Source: Streptomyces sp. SS1-1
GTDB taxonomy: Bacteria; Actinomycetota; Actinomycetes; Streptomycetales; Streptomycetaceae
DNA length: 64,000 nucleotides
Direction of reading: 5' to 3'
Assembly: GCF_008973465.1 (NCBI RefSeq)
Contig: NZ_WBXN01000004.1
Coordinates: forward strand, 5,992,501-6,056,500
Made by a program: the position numbers and the translations under genes. This document shows, in pieces, positions 42,014 to 52,599 of this stretch; positions within the stretch are counted from its first letter, which is position 1; every line of letters starts with the position of its first letter. The notes beneath the pieces were generated by a model. It was not told where the DNA came from and did not search any database. It worked only from the letters and a program-made list of their open reading frames with translations.

Positions 42014-42090
42014 AAAACCGGCTGCGTGCGGCGGCGCCCGGCCACACACTGTTCGAGTCGCATCCCTCGAACCCCCCAGGAGTCCCTGCC

Positions 42091-43152
42091 TTGCAGGCAG
42101 CCGTCACCGTCACGCCCTCCCGTATCCCTGACCTCCTCCTCGGCCTCGCCACCGTGCGGCCCGTCTTCCTCTGGGGCGCCCCCGGCATCGGAAAGTCCTC
42201 CCTGGTCAGGGAGTTCGCCGAGTCCCTCGGCCTGGAGTGCGTGAGCCTGCTGGGCACCCAGCTGGCGCCGGAGGACCTGATCGGCGTGCCGCAGATCCGT
42301 AACGGGCGCTCGGTGTTCTGCCCGCCCGAGGCGATCGCCCGCGACGAGCCGTACTGCCTGTTCCTGGACGAGCTGAACGCGGCCACCCCGGACGTGCAGA
42401 AGGCGTTCTACTCGCTGATCCTGGACCGCCGTATCGGCGACTACGAGCTGCCCGCCGGGTCCATCGTCATCGGCGCCGGCAACCGGGCCACCGACAACGC
42501 GCTCGCCCGGCCCATCGCGTCCGCCCTGGTCAACCGCCTCACCCATGTGCACCTGGAGGCGTCCGCGAAGGACTGGCTGACCTGGGCCGCGGGCAACGGC
42601 ATCCACCCGTGGATCCTCGACCACCTCACCGACCGCCCCGACCACCTGTGGTCGAAGCCGCCGAAGACCGAGGAGCCGTTCTCCACGCCCCGCTCCTGGC
42701 ACATGCTCTCCGACGCCCTGCACTCCTTCGGGCGCGACCTCGACGAGGAGACCCTGAAGGTCCTCGCGCACGGCACCCTGACGCCCACACACGCCACCGC
42801 GTTCTGCGGCTACGTCAAGATCGTGCGCAGCCAGTACGGCATCGAGGCCATCATCAAGGGCGACGCCCGCTGGCCGCACCGGATGCAGGACCGCGACCTG
42901 CTCTACTACCTCGCCGAGTCCTTCCGCGGCCGGCTGATCAAGGAACTGCCCGCCGGCAAGGACCACATGCCGGCCGCCGGCCGCCAGACTGCCTACCGTG
43001 CCAAGGCGCTGCTGGTGCAGCTCGCCGAGATCTCCGTCGAGGTCGCCCAGAGCGTCATCGCCTCCGACGCCGACGGCAACCCCGTCCTGCCGTCCTGGTT
43101 CCTCGTGGAGGCCGCCCGGGACATGCCCCGGCTCGTGGAGGCCCGGCGATGA
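42091..43152 (+). CDS. MoxR-like AAA ATPase
   Basis: 353 residues. Walker A GAPGIGKSS (29-37), Walker B CLFLDELNAA (about 90-99), sensor 1 IVIGAGNRATDNA and a lid containing KDWLTWAAGNGIHPW. MoxR ATPases remodel or insert cofactors into partner proteins, often with a VWA protein. The start is TTG 42091 (weak start, with CAGGAG eight bases before); the frame is open far upstream as a shadow of the phosphatase gene. It overlaps the next gene by four bases (ATGA), as usual for MoxR-VWA pairs. Confidence 0.9.
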   Translation: MQAAVTVTPSRIPDLLLGLATVRPVFLWGAPGIGKSSLVREFAESLGLECVSLLGTQLAPEDLIGVPQIRNGRSVFCPPEAIARDEPYCLFLDELNAATPDVQKAFYSLILDRRIGDYELPAGSIVIGAGNRATDNALARPIASALVNRLTHVHLEASAKDWLTWAAGNGIHPWILDHLTDRPDHLWSKPPKTEEPFSTPRSWHMLSDALHSFGRDLDEETLKVLAHGTLTPTHATAFCGYVKIVRSQYGIEAIIKGDARWPHRMQDRDLLYYLAESFRGRLIKELPAGKDHMPAAGRQTAYRAKALLVQLAEISVEVAQSVIASDADGNPVLPSWFLVEAARDMPRLVEARR

Positions 43153-44951
43153 GCCGCCGGCAGGACAGGCAGAAGGAGAAGAAGCGGGACCTCGCCGCCG
43201 AGGCGTTCGCCGAGGGCCTGCGTCTGGTGCGGGCCAACCCGGCGCTCGCCGCCGTCCAGTTCACGGTGTGCCGTCAAGAGAAGTGCGAGCCGGCACCCCG
43301 GGACGGGCTCGTCCGCGTCGACTCCGACGGCACTCTGCACGCCCACCCGCACCGGTTCGCCGAACCCGCCGCGTGGGCCTGGGCGATCGCGCACGCCGTC
43401 CTGCACCTCGGCTTCGGGCACGTCCCGTCGAAGACGGGCCCACCGGTGCAGCCCGACCGCGCCGACCTGGCCGCCCGCTGCGTCGTCGTCAACCGGTTCC
43501 TGCTCAGCTTCCCCGTCGGCACCGCGCCCGAGCACCTTCCGGCGGCCTACCCCGACGGCGACGAGGAGCAGCTGGCCGCCCGCTGGCGCCGCGACGGCGT
43601 CCCGCCCGCCTTCGAACGCTGCGGCACGGCGGGCCCCGAACCCGACCTGCTCCTCCTGGAGTGGAAGGGCTGGCTCGGCTCGCCCCCCGACCACCAGCTC
43701 GCCTTCGCGACCGCCCTGACCCGGACCGTGTCCACCGCGATGGACATGGCGGGCGGCCGCCGCGACTCCATGGCCGGCGAACCCGTGAAGAAGCGGCCCT
43801 GGCAGTGGGCCCTGGAGTGGTTCATCAGCTCCTACCCGCTGCTCGGCGGCCTCGCGGCCGGCATCAAGCTGGTCGCCGACGCCGAACTCGCCCGCGCGCA
43901 CGGCGTCTCCGTCGCCGCCGTCAACGCCGAGGCCGGCGAGATCTACGTCAACCCGCTGCGGACGTTCGAGGACGAGGAGTGGCGGTTCATCCTCGCCCAC
44001 GAGATGCTGCACGCCGCGCTGCGCCACGGCGAGCGCTGCGGCCCCCGCGACCCGTACCTGTTCAACGTCGCCTGCGACTACGTCGTCAACGGCTGGCTGC
44101 GCGACATGCAGGTCGGCCAGATGCCCGAAGGGCTGCTGTACGACGCCCGGTTCACCGGCCTGTCCGCCGAGGAGGTGTACGACCGGATCGCCGGTGACCC
44201 GCGCCGGACGCGCCGGCTGGCCACCCTGCGCGGCAAGGGCGCCGGCGATGTGCTCGGCGCCCCGCTCGGCCCGCCCGGCGCGTACTGCGACCTCGACGAG
44301 TTCTACCGGCGGGGCCTCGCCCAGGGCCTCGACCTGCACCAGCGCCAGGAACGCGGCTTCCTGCCCGGCGACCTCGTCCAGGAGATCCGCGCCCTCAGCC
44401 ACCCGCCGCTGCCCTGGGACGCCCGGCTCGCCCGCTGGTTCGACGAGTTCGTGCCCCGTCCGGAGCCGCTGCGCAGCTACGCCCGCCCCGCCCGCCGGCA
44501 GGCGTCCACCCCGGACATCCCGCGCGCGGGGCGCTGGTTCCCGCCCGAGGAGGTCGCCCGCTGCACCTTCGGCGTCGTCCTCGACACCTCCGGCTCCATG
44601 AGTGCCGGGCTGCTCGGCAAGGCGCTGGGCGCGATCGCCTCGTACGCCGAGGCGCGGGACGTCCCCGCGGCACGGGTCGTCTTCTGCGACGCCGGTCCGT
44701 ACGACGCCGGCTACCTCGCGGTGACCGACATCGCGGGACGGGTCCGGGTGCGCGGCCGGGGCGGCACGGTCCTGCAGCCCGGCGTCGACCTGCTGGAGCG
44801 CGCCGACGACTTCCCGCCCGGCGCCCCCGTGCTCGTCATCACCGACGCCGACTGCGACGTGCTGCGGGTGCGGCGCGAGCACGCGTACCTGATCCCGCCG
44901 GGGCGTCGGCTGCCGTTCACCCCACGTGGGCCGGTCTTCCGGGTGAGTTGA
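43149..44951 (+). CDS. putative metallopeptidase-VWA protein (DUF2201 type)
   Basis: 600 residues. The middle has a gluzincin-like motif HEMLH at 284-288 (FILAHEMLHAALRHGERCG), with an earlier AHAVLHLGFGH near residues 80-90 as a possible degenerate copy. The C-terminal VWA-like domain has DTSGSM at 479-484 (MIDAS D-x-S-x-S) and GGTVLQPGVDLLE, then LVITDADCD. This is the usual DUF2201 layout. With the coupled MoxR ATPase it probably forms a chaperone or proteolytic assembly whose client is unknown. Basic N-terminal lead SRRQDRQKEKKR. Confidence 0.87.
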   Translation: MSRRQDRQKEKKRDLAAEAFAEGLRLVRANPALAAVQFTVCRQEKCEPAPRDGLVRVDSDGTLHAHPHRFAEPAAWAWAIAHAVLHLGFGHVPSKTGPPVQPDRADLAARCVVVNRFLLSFPVGTAPEHLPAAYPDGDEEQLAARWRRDGVPPAFERCGTAGPEPDLLLLEWKGWLGSPPDHQLAFATALTRTVSTAMDMAGGRRDSMAGEPVKKRPWQWALEWFISSYPLLGGLAAGIKLVADAELARAHGVSVAAVNAEAGEIYVNPLRTFEDEEWRFILAHEMLHAALRHGERCGPRDPYLFNVACDYVVNGWLRDMQVGQMPEGLLYDARFTGLSAEEVYDRIAGDPRRTRRLATLRGKGAGDVLGAPLGPPGAYCDLDEFYRRGLAQGLDLHQRQERGFLPGDLVQEIRALSHPPLPWDARLARWFDEFVPRPEPLRSYARPARRQASTPDIPRAGRWFPPEEVARCTFGVVLDTSGSMSAGLLGKALGAIASYAEARDVPAARVVFCDAGPYDAGYLAVTDIAGRVRVRGRGGTVLQPGVDLLERADDFPPGAPVLVITDADCDVLRVRREHAYLIPPGRRLPFTPRGPVFRVS

Positions 44952-45018
44952 GCCGGAGTGTGATCGGATGGGGGGCACGGGCCCTGCGAGAACGGGCCCA
45001 CACGCGAAAGGAAGAACC

Positions 45019-45447
45019 GTGGCTACCACGCGCTCCGCACACACCGTCTGGGAAGGCAACCTGACCGAGGGCAGCGGTGTCGTCAACTTCGACTCCTCCG
45101 GTGCCATCGCGGCGCAGCCGGTCACGTGGGCCTCCCGCTCGCAGGACGCGAACGGCAAGACCAGCCCGGAGGAGCTGATCGCCGCCGCTCACTCCAGCTG
45201 CTTCTCGATGGCCCTCTCGCACGCCCTGAACGGTGCGGGCACCCCGCCCACCAAGCTCGTCACCTCGGCGGACGTCAGCTTCCAGCCCGGTGAGGGCATC
45301 ACCGGCATCCACCTCACCGTCGAGGGCACCGTGCCGGGCATCGACAACGACGCCTTCGTCGCCGCCGCCGAGGATGCCAAGGCCAACTGCCCGGTGAGCC
45401 AGGCGCTGACCGGCACGACGATCACGCTGTCCGCCAAGCTCGCCTGA
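45019..45447 (+). CDS. OsmC/Ohr-family peroxidase
   Basis: 142 residues. The two redox cysteines are in HSSCFSMALSHALN (about residue 57) and ANCPVSQALTGT (about 127), as in OsmC. The Glu/Arg environment (TSPEELIAAAHSSC) is intact. OsmC reduces organic hydroperoxides using thiols such as mycothiol or lipoyl partners. The start is GTG 45019 after AAAGGAAGAACC; the upstream in-frame ATG gives a poor leader. No OhrR-type regulator is adjacent. Confidence 0.92.
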   Translation: MATTRSAHTVWEGNLTEGSGVVNFDSSGAIAAQPVTWASRSQDANGKTSPEELIAAAHSSCFSMALSHALNGAGTPPTKLVTSADVSFQPGEGITGIHLTVEGTVPGIDNDAFVAAAEDAKANCPVSQALTGTTITLSAKLA

Positions 45448-45507
45448 CCCCGCGCTGAGCGCCCGCTCAGTGCTGTGCGGCGCCCTTCCGCCCGGGTCCC
45501 CGTCCCA

Positions 45508-45536
45508 TTGACAAGGACCCGCTCGCGTCCTGTGCT
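45508..45536 (+). promoter_or_regulatory. candidate vegetative-type promoter for dnaK
   Basis: TTGACA at 45508-45513, 17 bases, TGTGCT at 45531-45536. The -35 is perfect but the -10 is weak (TAnnnT expected). No CIRCE or HspR-box dyad (CTTGAGT-N7-ACTCAAG) is seen, so heat-shock control of the usual Streptomyces type is unlikely from this upstream region. Confidence 0.4.
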
Positions 45537-45572
45537 GGAGTTCAGGGGGCTTCCGGGCGGAAGGGGACAGCG

Positions 45573-47440
<1,868 letters not shown>

Positions 47441-47444
<4 letters not shown>

Positions 47445-47935
47445 GGACGGCCGGCGGTCGGCGCGGTCGGCAGGGTGGCGCAGACCGCGTCCAGGACGGT
47501 CGCGTACGGCGTGCCGGCCTCGGTGAGCCGGGCGCGCAGCCGCTCCAGGCAGTCCCGGTGCTCCCGCAGGAGGTCGTCGGTGCCGGTGCGGGACGAGAAC
47601 TCCAGCACGGCGGGCAGGAAGTCCGGCAGCTCCTCGCCGGTGAACTCCAGCCCGTTGGCGTGGTAGAGCTCCTTCAGGCGCTCCAGCGAGATGCCGCGCC
47701 GCCGGGCGTCCCCGTCGCGCCACCACGTCAGATAGAGGCTGTGCCCGTGCTCCAGGTCGAACACGTCGACGTAGTGCGCGGCCAGCTCCCGTGGCGGCGT
47801 GACCGCCGCGTGGTCGGTGAACGCGCGCAGCTGCGGGGCGGCTTCACGCAAGAGGGGCAGCCGTGCCCGGAAGTCGTCGTCCGGGTAGGTCAGGCAGAGC
47901 GCGGCCGCCTGGTACAGCACCTCGTAGGAGGACAT
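47441..47935 (-). CDS. narJ: NarJ-like molybdo-enzyme assembly chaperone
   Basis: 164 residues, all-helical TorD/NarJ-type chaperone: YEVLYQAAALCLTYPDDDFRARLPLLREA, YVDVFDLEHGHSLYLTWWRDGDARRRGISLERLKELYHANGLEFTGEELPDFLPAVLEF. The YVDVFD and H-x-L-x-L-x-x motifs are conserved. NarJ inserts Mo-bisPGD and Fe-S clusters into NarG. It is intact here although its two client subunits are shrunken. Its ATG overlaps the narH stop by one base. Confidence 0.85.
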
Positions 47936-48981
47936 CAGATCTCCTCGGCCTCGGGTGTGCGGGTCGTGCGGATGACGGCGGGGGACTGCGCCCCCGGTAC
48001 CACGGTCCGTTCGTCGTCCGTGGCGGTCGCGAGCAGCCGGTACAGCTCCTCCAGCGCGTAGGCGCCCAGGCCCACGGAGGCCGGCACCGACGGGTCCGGT
48101 TCCTCCCCGAGGCCGACCGCCCGCATATGGGACCGCATCGCGGTGAGCCGCCGCAGCGCCGACCGGACGGGGCCGACGTCACCGGCGGTGAACACGTCCG
48201 CCAGTCGCTCCAGCGGGATGCGCAGCCCGTCGACGGCACCGAAGGGGCTCCGCACCTGGCCGCAGCCGTCCGGGCCGCTCTTCGCGAGGGCGTCGACGAC
48301 GGGCGACAGCGGCGGGACGTACCAGACCATCGGCAGCGTCCGGTCCTCCGGGTGCGGCGGGAGAGCCACCCGGTAGGTGCTGATCAACGCGCGTACGGGG
48401 GAGCGGCGCGCCGCCTCGAGCCAGTCGGCCGTGACTCCGGTCCGCTCGCAGGCCACGCGCACCCGCGCGTCCTCAGGATCGAGGAACAGGCCCAACTGGG
48501 CCTGATACACGTCCTGTTCGCGAGCCGTCGATGCCGCGGCCCGCACCTTGTCGGCGTCGTACAGCATCACCCCGCGGTACGGCACTCCGCCCACGCAGGT
48601 CTCCGAGGCGTACGCGCACCCGGTCCCGTCCGGCGAACACGCCTCGCCGCAGGGCGGGTTGAGGCAGTCCACGCAGGACGGGCGGAGAGAGGCCCGGAAC
48701 GTCTGCTCGAACGCGAGGCGTGCCATGGCCACCGGGTGGTCGCCGTACGTCCGCGACCGGTCGGGGCGCCGGTGAGGCGGGAGTTCGGCGGGGCGGGGGA
48801 AGGCGCCGGTGAGTTCGCGCAGCCGTCCGCCGCCGTTGCGCAGCCGGAGTCTGCCGCGCCGGGTCAGCTCCCAGCCGCCGTGCCGGACGGCCTCCACGGG
48901 CGGGTGGGACGCCGCGCAGGCGGGGCAGCCGGGACAGGTGTCGAGGTTGATGACCGTCGCGATCCTTGCCATGGGGCGCAT
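47935..48981 (-). CDS. narH: shortened NarH-like beta subunit with reduced Fe-S ligands
   Basis: 348 residues versus about 510 in NarH. C-x2-C-x2-C at 16-22 has three cysteines where NarH has four. A second group C103-x2-C106-x4-C111-x3-C115 (CVDCLNPPCGEAC) is intact, then Cys122 and Cys129. Compared with NarH, the roughly 70-residue segment between CPSGAIY and SETCVG that holds two further cluster sites is missing. The hydrophobic/His-rich tail (ALPPHPEDRTLPMVWYVPPLSPVVD) that docks NarG is well kept. One or two Fe-S clusters may remain. Confidence 0.8.
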   Translation of the reverse strand: MRPMARIATVINLDTCPGCPACAASHPPVEAVRHGGWELTRRGRLRLRNGGGRLRELTGAFPRPAELPPHRRPDRSRTYGDHPVAMARLAFEQTFRASLRPSCVDCLNPPCGEACSPDGTGCAYASETCVGGVPYRGVMLYDADKVRAAASTAREQDVYQAQLGLFLDPEDARVRVACERTGVTADWLEAARRSPVRALISTYRVALPPHPEDRTLPMVWYVPPLSPVVDALAKSGPDGCGQVRSPFGAVDGLRIPLERLADVFTAGDVGPVRSALRRLTAMRSHMRAVGLGEEPDPSVPASVGLGAYALEELYRLLATATDDERTVVPGAQSPAVIRTTRTPEAEEI

Positions 48982-48983
48982 CG

Positions 48984-51644
48984 CTACTCGACCTCCTGAC
49001 CGGGGCGGCGGACGACGGTCACCTCGTCGCCCGTACCTCCTGCGAGGCCGCCGAGGCCGCCGTGGCCGCCGAGGAGGCGGGTCGGCTTGAGGAGGTGACC
49101 GGCGGCCGCCCGGCTCCCTGGGGCGCCGGTGTGTGACGCGCGGCGCGTGTAGACGGTCCCCGCCGGCATCCGGGACGAGACGGCCGCCCGCGCCGAGGTC
49201 ACGCCCTCGGGGCCGACGGCCTCCACCAGGTCACCGTCGGTGACGCCGATCGCCTCGGCGTCCTCGGGGGACAGCCACAGGTGTCCGCCGCCGCTCATCA
49301 GGGCCGGCAGGAACAGGTCGTCCGGGTGGGCGGAGTGGACGGACCACAGCTCGTGCGGCGTGAGACGGCGGACCGGTACCTCCGGCTGCCCGCCGGGACC
49401 GAGCCGCGCGGTGCCGAGCAGGCCGTGCACGTCCAGGGGAGGCCGGTACACGGGCAGGGACTCGCCCAGCTCATGGGCCCAGTCGTGGTCCAGGAAGAGG
49501 TGCCGCAGGCCGATGCGGGAGGGCTCGCCATCGGGTGCGGGCGCGGCGAACTCGGTGCCGACCGCCGTGTAGTCCCGTGTCACGACGGTCAGTTGGGGCA
49601 TGGTCCGCCCCGGTACCGGTGTGCAGGCGCCGTGCCGCCAGTCCAGGACGGTCCCGGGCGGCGCGGTGGCGTCGCCGTGCGGGAGCGGGGTCGCCACCAG
49701 GTCCTCGCGGACGCCGAGGTGCCCGACGGCCAGGGCGCCGATCCGCTCGGCCAGCGCGGTGTACGTGTCGAACTCGGCGCGGTCCCGGCCCGGTTGCCCC
49801 CCGACGGTGGGCAGCACGACGTCCGCCGGACAGGAGTCCGCGCTCTCGGCGCCACCCAGGGACACCAGCAGATCGAGCTTGCCCTCGGGCGCGGGCTCGC
49901 ACCGGGTCACGTCCCGCGGGCGTATCCCCTCGGCCGCCCCCGCCCCGGTCCCCAGCAGGCACCGGATTCCGTCCTCGCCCACCGGACCCAGCGACTCGGA
50001 GCCGGCCAGCGTCAGCACCCGCGGCCAGTTCTCCGGGGCGTCCGGGTTCTCGCAGGCGAGACCCAGGGCGCCGGTGCGGAGGTCGGCGACCGCTCGGGAC
50101 ACCGCGTCGCCGAACGTGCCGCCGAGGTCCAGGGGGTTGCGGTCGAAGGACGGGTACACCGGTGCCCAGCCCGTCCGTGCCGCCAGTGCGAGGCAGTCCA
50201 CGCCCGTCAGGCCGGTGAGCCGGCCCCGGCCGAGGGGGGAGGCGAGGACGTCGGTCGGGCGGGACTCGTGCCGCCGGCGGCCGGTGTGCAGGTACCAGTA
50301 CGTCGCCGGGTCCATCCGGCGCACCGGCGGTGACCCCTCCGAGGGTGCCGGTGAGGCGTCCGGGCAGCCGGTGAGGGCGAGCAGGGCGCGGAGCGTGCGG
50401 TGGAGGGTGTCCGCGTGGAACGGGCGGCGGGTACCGTCACCCGTCAGGATCGCGCAGCGGCCCCGCGACCGTTCCGCCGTGCGCGCGAACTCGCGGGCGA
50501 CCCGCACACACGTGGCGGCCGGTACCGACGTGTGCGTCTCCTGCCAGGCGGGTGTGCCCGGGGTGTCCGCGTCGGCGTACGACTGCGGCCAGTGGCCCGG
50601 CAGTTCGGGGCGGGCCACGCCGTAGCGGGCGAGGAGCAGGTCGAACACGGTCGTCACCAGCGGCCCGCTCGCACCGCCGAGCCGCGTCACCGGGACACCC
50701 CGGCGGACGGCCCCCGCTCGGCCGACGGCGTCGAAGTGGGGGAGCAGGACCTCGGCCCCGGCCGCCACTTCACGGCCGTACAGGCTCAACACCGGGGCGG
50801 TGAACCCCGGTTCCGGGACGGCCGCGCGGCCGGTGGCCTCGTCCAGTACGACCGCCCGGCTCCCGGCGTGCTCGCCCCGGCGTCCCAGGTCGGCCGCGCG
50901 CAGGAAGGTGCCGGGCGCGTACGTCCCGTCGGCGCGCTCCTCCAGCGTGACCAGGAACGGCAGATCCGTGGAACGGCGCGCGTGCTCCGCGAAGAACGGC
51001 GACGCGCGGTCGGCGAAGAACTCCTTGAGGACGACATGGCCCATCGCCAGGGCCAGCGCGCCGTCCGTGCCGGGGTGCGGGTGCAGCACCTCGTCGGCGA
51101 GCCGTGTGCCGCCCGCCCGCGCGTCGGGGCCGACGGCCACGACCTTCTGCCCCCGGTAGCGGGCCCGCGCCAGCCGCCGCGCGTCCCCGGCCCGGGCCAC
51201 CGGCAGGTCCCCGCCCCACACCAGCAGATACGCCGCGTCCGCCCAGTCGTCCCCCCGCGCGGGCTCCTCGGACACCAGCACCGGGGCGCCGATCAGCGTG
51301 TGGAGGCGGGCGCCCGGCGCGTCGGCCGGGAACAGCCCGGCGATCCGGTCGGGGCCGTACGCCCCGAGGGTGTGGACGTACGCCGCCGCGACCAGCTCGA
51401 CGGCCTCGTCCCACTCCACCCGCACCAGCCCGCCCGTGCCGCGCGCCCGCTGGTACCGGCGGCGGCGCTCCGGGTCGCCCTGGACGTCCGCCCAGGCGAA
51501 CACCGGATCCCGCAGCCGCCGCCTGGCCTCCCGGTACCGCTCCAGGAGCACGCCGCGCACATACGGGTCCCGGAGCCGGCCGTCCGGCGGCGGTGCCGGT
51601 CCCGGCGCCCCGGACGGCGCGGGCGATATCGCGGTGTCGGTCAC
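48984..51644 (-). CDS. narG: shortened NarG-like alpha subunit lacking Mo- and Fe-S-ligand segments
   Basis: 886 residues against about 1240 for NarG. The match starts at PYVRGVLLERYREARRRLRDPVFAWADVQGDP, after where NarG has its N-terminal His-Cys-Cys-Cys [4Fe-4S] site, which is absent here. The segment that should hold the Asp ligand to molybdenum is replaced by LIGAPVLVSEEPARGDDWADA (about 117-137), so YLLVWGGDLPVARAGDARRL follows directly. Pterin-contact motifs GTDGALALAMGHVVLKEFF and GKLDLLVSLGGAESADSCPADVVLP remain. GTG 51644 is preceded by AAGGGAGC. Together with narH and narJ (two-base gap and one-base overlap) it forms a compact operon without narI. Confidence 0.8.
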   Translation of the reverse strand: MTDTAISPAPSGAPGPAPPPDGRLRDPYVRGVLLERYREARRRLRDPVFAWADVQGDPERRRRYQRARGTGGLVRVEWDEAVELVAAAYVHTLGAYGPDRIAGLFPADAPGARLHTLIGAPVLVSEEPARGDDWADAAYLLVWGGDLPVARAGDARRLARARYRGQKVVAVGPDARAGGTRLADEVLHPHPGTDGALALAMGHVVLKEFFADRASPFFAEHARRSTDLPFLVTLEERADGTYAPGTFLRAADLGRRGEHAGSRAVVLDEATGRAAVPEPGFTAPVLSLYGREVAAGAEVLLPHFDAVGRAGAVRRGVPVTRLGGASGPLVTTVFDLLLARYGVARPELPGHWPQSYADADTPGTPAWQETHTSVPAATCVRVAREFARTAERSRGRCAILTGDGTRRPFHADTLHRTLRALLALTGCPDASPAPSEGSPPVRRMDPATYWYLHTGRRRHESRPTDVLASPLGRGRLTGLTGVDCLALAARTGWAPVYPSFDRNPLDLGGTFGDAVSRAVADLRTGALGLACENPDAPENWPRVLTLAGSESLGPVGEDGIRCLLGTGAGAAEGIRPRDVTRCEPAPEGKLDLLVSLGGAESADSCPADVVLPTVGGQPGRDRAEFDTYTALAERIGALAVGHLGVREDLVATPLPHGDATAPPGTVLDWRHGACTPVPGRTMPQLTVVTRDYTAVGTEFAAPAPDGEPSRIGLRHLFLDHDWAHELGESLPVYRPPLDVHGLLGTARLGPGGQPEVPVRRLTPHELWSVHSAHPDDLFLPALMSGGGHLWLSPEDAEAIGVTDGDLVEAVGPEGVTSARAAVSSRMPAGTVYTRRASHTGAPGSRAAAGHLLKPTRLLGGHGGLGGLAGGTGDEVTVVRRPGQEVE

Positions 51645-51722
51645 AGGCGCTCCCTTGCTTGCCCTGGTGTACGAACCTAGGGCGGGGCGGGGGAGCGCAC
51701 CTGTTCACGGCGCCCGTACGGG

Positions 51723-52538
51723 TCAGGGCTTGCGGGCGACCCCCGCGTACACCGGCACGATCCCCTCCGCCTGCGCGGCCACGTCCTGCGGCTCGGGACG
51801 CCAGCCGTGGACGGGGACGACGCCGGGGCCGAGCAGGTCCAGACCGTCGAAGAAGCGGAGGAACGCGGCGAGGGGGCGCGGGTGGAAGGGCTGGCCGCCG
51901 CGCCGGAAGTTCTCCGCCGCCTGCCCGACGGCCTGCGGGCTGAGGTCGGCGGTGACCTGGGACAGGATCAGATGGCTGCCGGGGGCGAGCGCGGCGACGT
52001 ACCGCTCCAGCAGGCCGTACACGTCGTCGCCCGCCGGGTCGTCGTCCAGGTAGTGGGTGAGCGCGACCAGCGACAGCGCGACCGGCGCGGTCAGGTCCAG
52101 GGTCTCGTCCGCGCGGGCCAGCAGGGTGTCGACGTCACGGACGTCCGCGTGGACGTAGGCCGTGGCACCCTGCGGCGAGCCGTGCAGCAGGGCCTCCGCG
52201 TGCCGCAGCACGATCGGGTCGTTGTCCGCGTACACCACCCGGGCGTCGGGGGCGACGCCCTGCGCCACCTGGTGCAGGTTCGGCTCGGTCGGTATGCCGG
52301 TGCCGACGTCCAGGAACTGGCGCACCCCGGCCTCCGCGACCGTGCGCACCGCCCGGTGCATGAAGCGGCGGTTGGCGCGGGCGCCCCGGACGACCGTGGG
52401 ATCCACGGCGAGGATCCGGCGGGCCAGTTCCTCGTCGACCGGGTAGTTGTCCTTGCCGCCCAGCCACCAGTCGTAGACGCGGGCCGGATGCGGCCGGCTG
52501 GTGTCGACGCGGGTGGGCGCGGACTCGGGTGCGGACAT
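51723..52538 (-). CDS. SAM-dependent methyltransferase, DUF574 type
   Basis: 271 residues. N-terminal PHPARVYDWWLGGKDNYPVDEELARRILAVDPTVVRGARANRRFMHRAVRTV and motif I QFLDVGTGIPTEPNLHQVAQGVAPDARVVYADNDP are diagnostic of the actinobacterial DUF574 group. Members are abundant in Streptomyces next to XRE/DUF5753 regulators; substrate unknown. ATG 52538 follows GAGGAGAGCACCGC. It lies 61 bases downstream of the regulator gene on the same strand. Confidence 0.9.
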   Translation of the reverse strand: MSAPESAPTRVDTSRPHPARVYDWWLGGKDNYPVDEELARRILAVDPTVVRGARANRRFMHRAVRTVAEAGVRQFLDVGTGIPTEPNLHQVAQGVAPDARVVYADNDPIVLRHAEALLHGSPQGATAYVHADVRDVDTLLARADETLDLTAPVALSLVALTHYLDDDPAGDDVYGLLERYVAALAPGSHLILSQVTADLSPQAVGQAAENFRRGGQPFHPRPLAAFLRFFDGLDLLGPGVVPVHGWRPEPQDVAAQAEGIVPVYAGVARKP

Positions 52539-52599
52539 GCGGTGCTCTCCTCGGACGCTCGACGGACGGGGAAGACGACCTCTGTCTCTCGGATGTCCC

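Noticed and set aside
38930..42049. 1039-residue minus-strand open frame opposite the membrane phosphatase
   Set aside because: Amino-acid composition is shadow-like (Val/Gly/Ala/Asp repeats) and the plus-strand gene carries conserved catalytic motifs.
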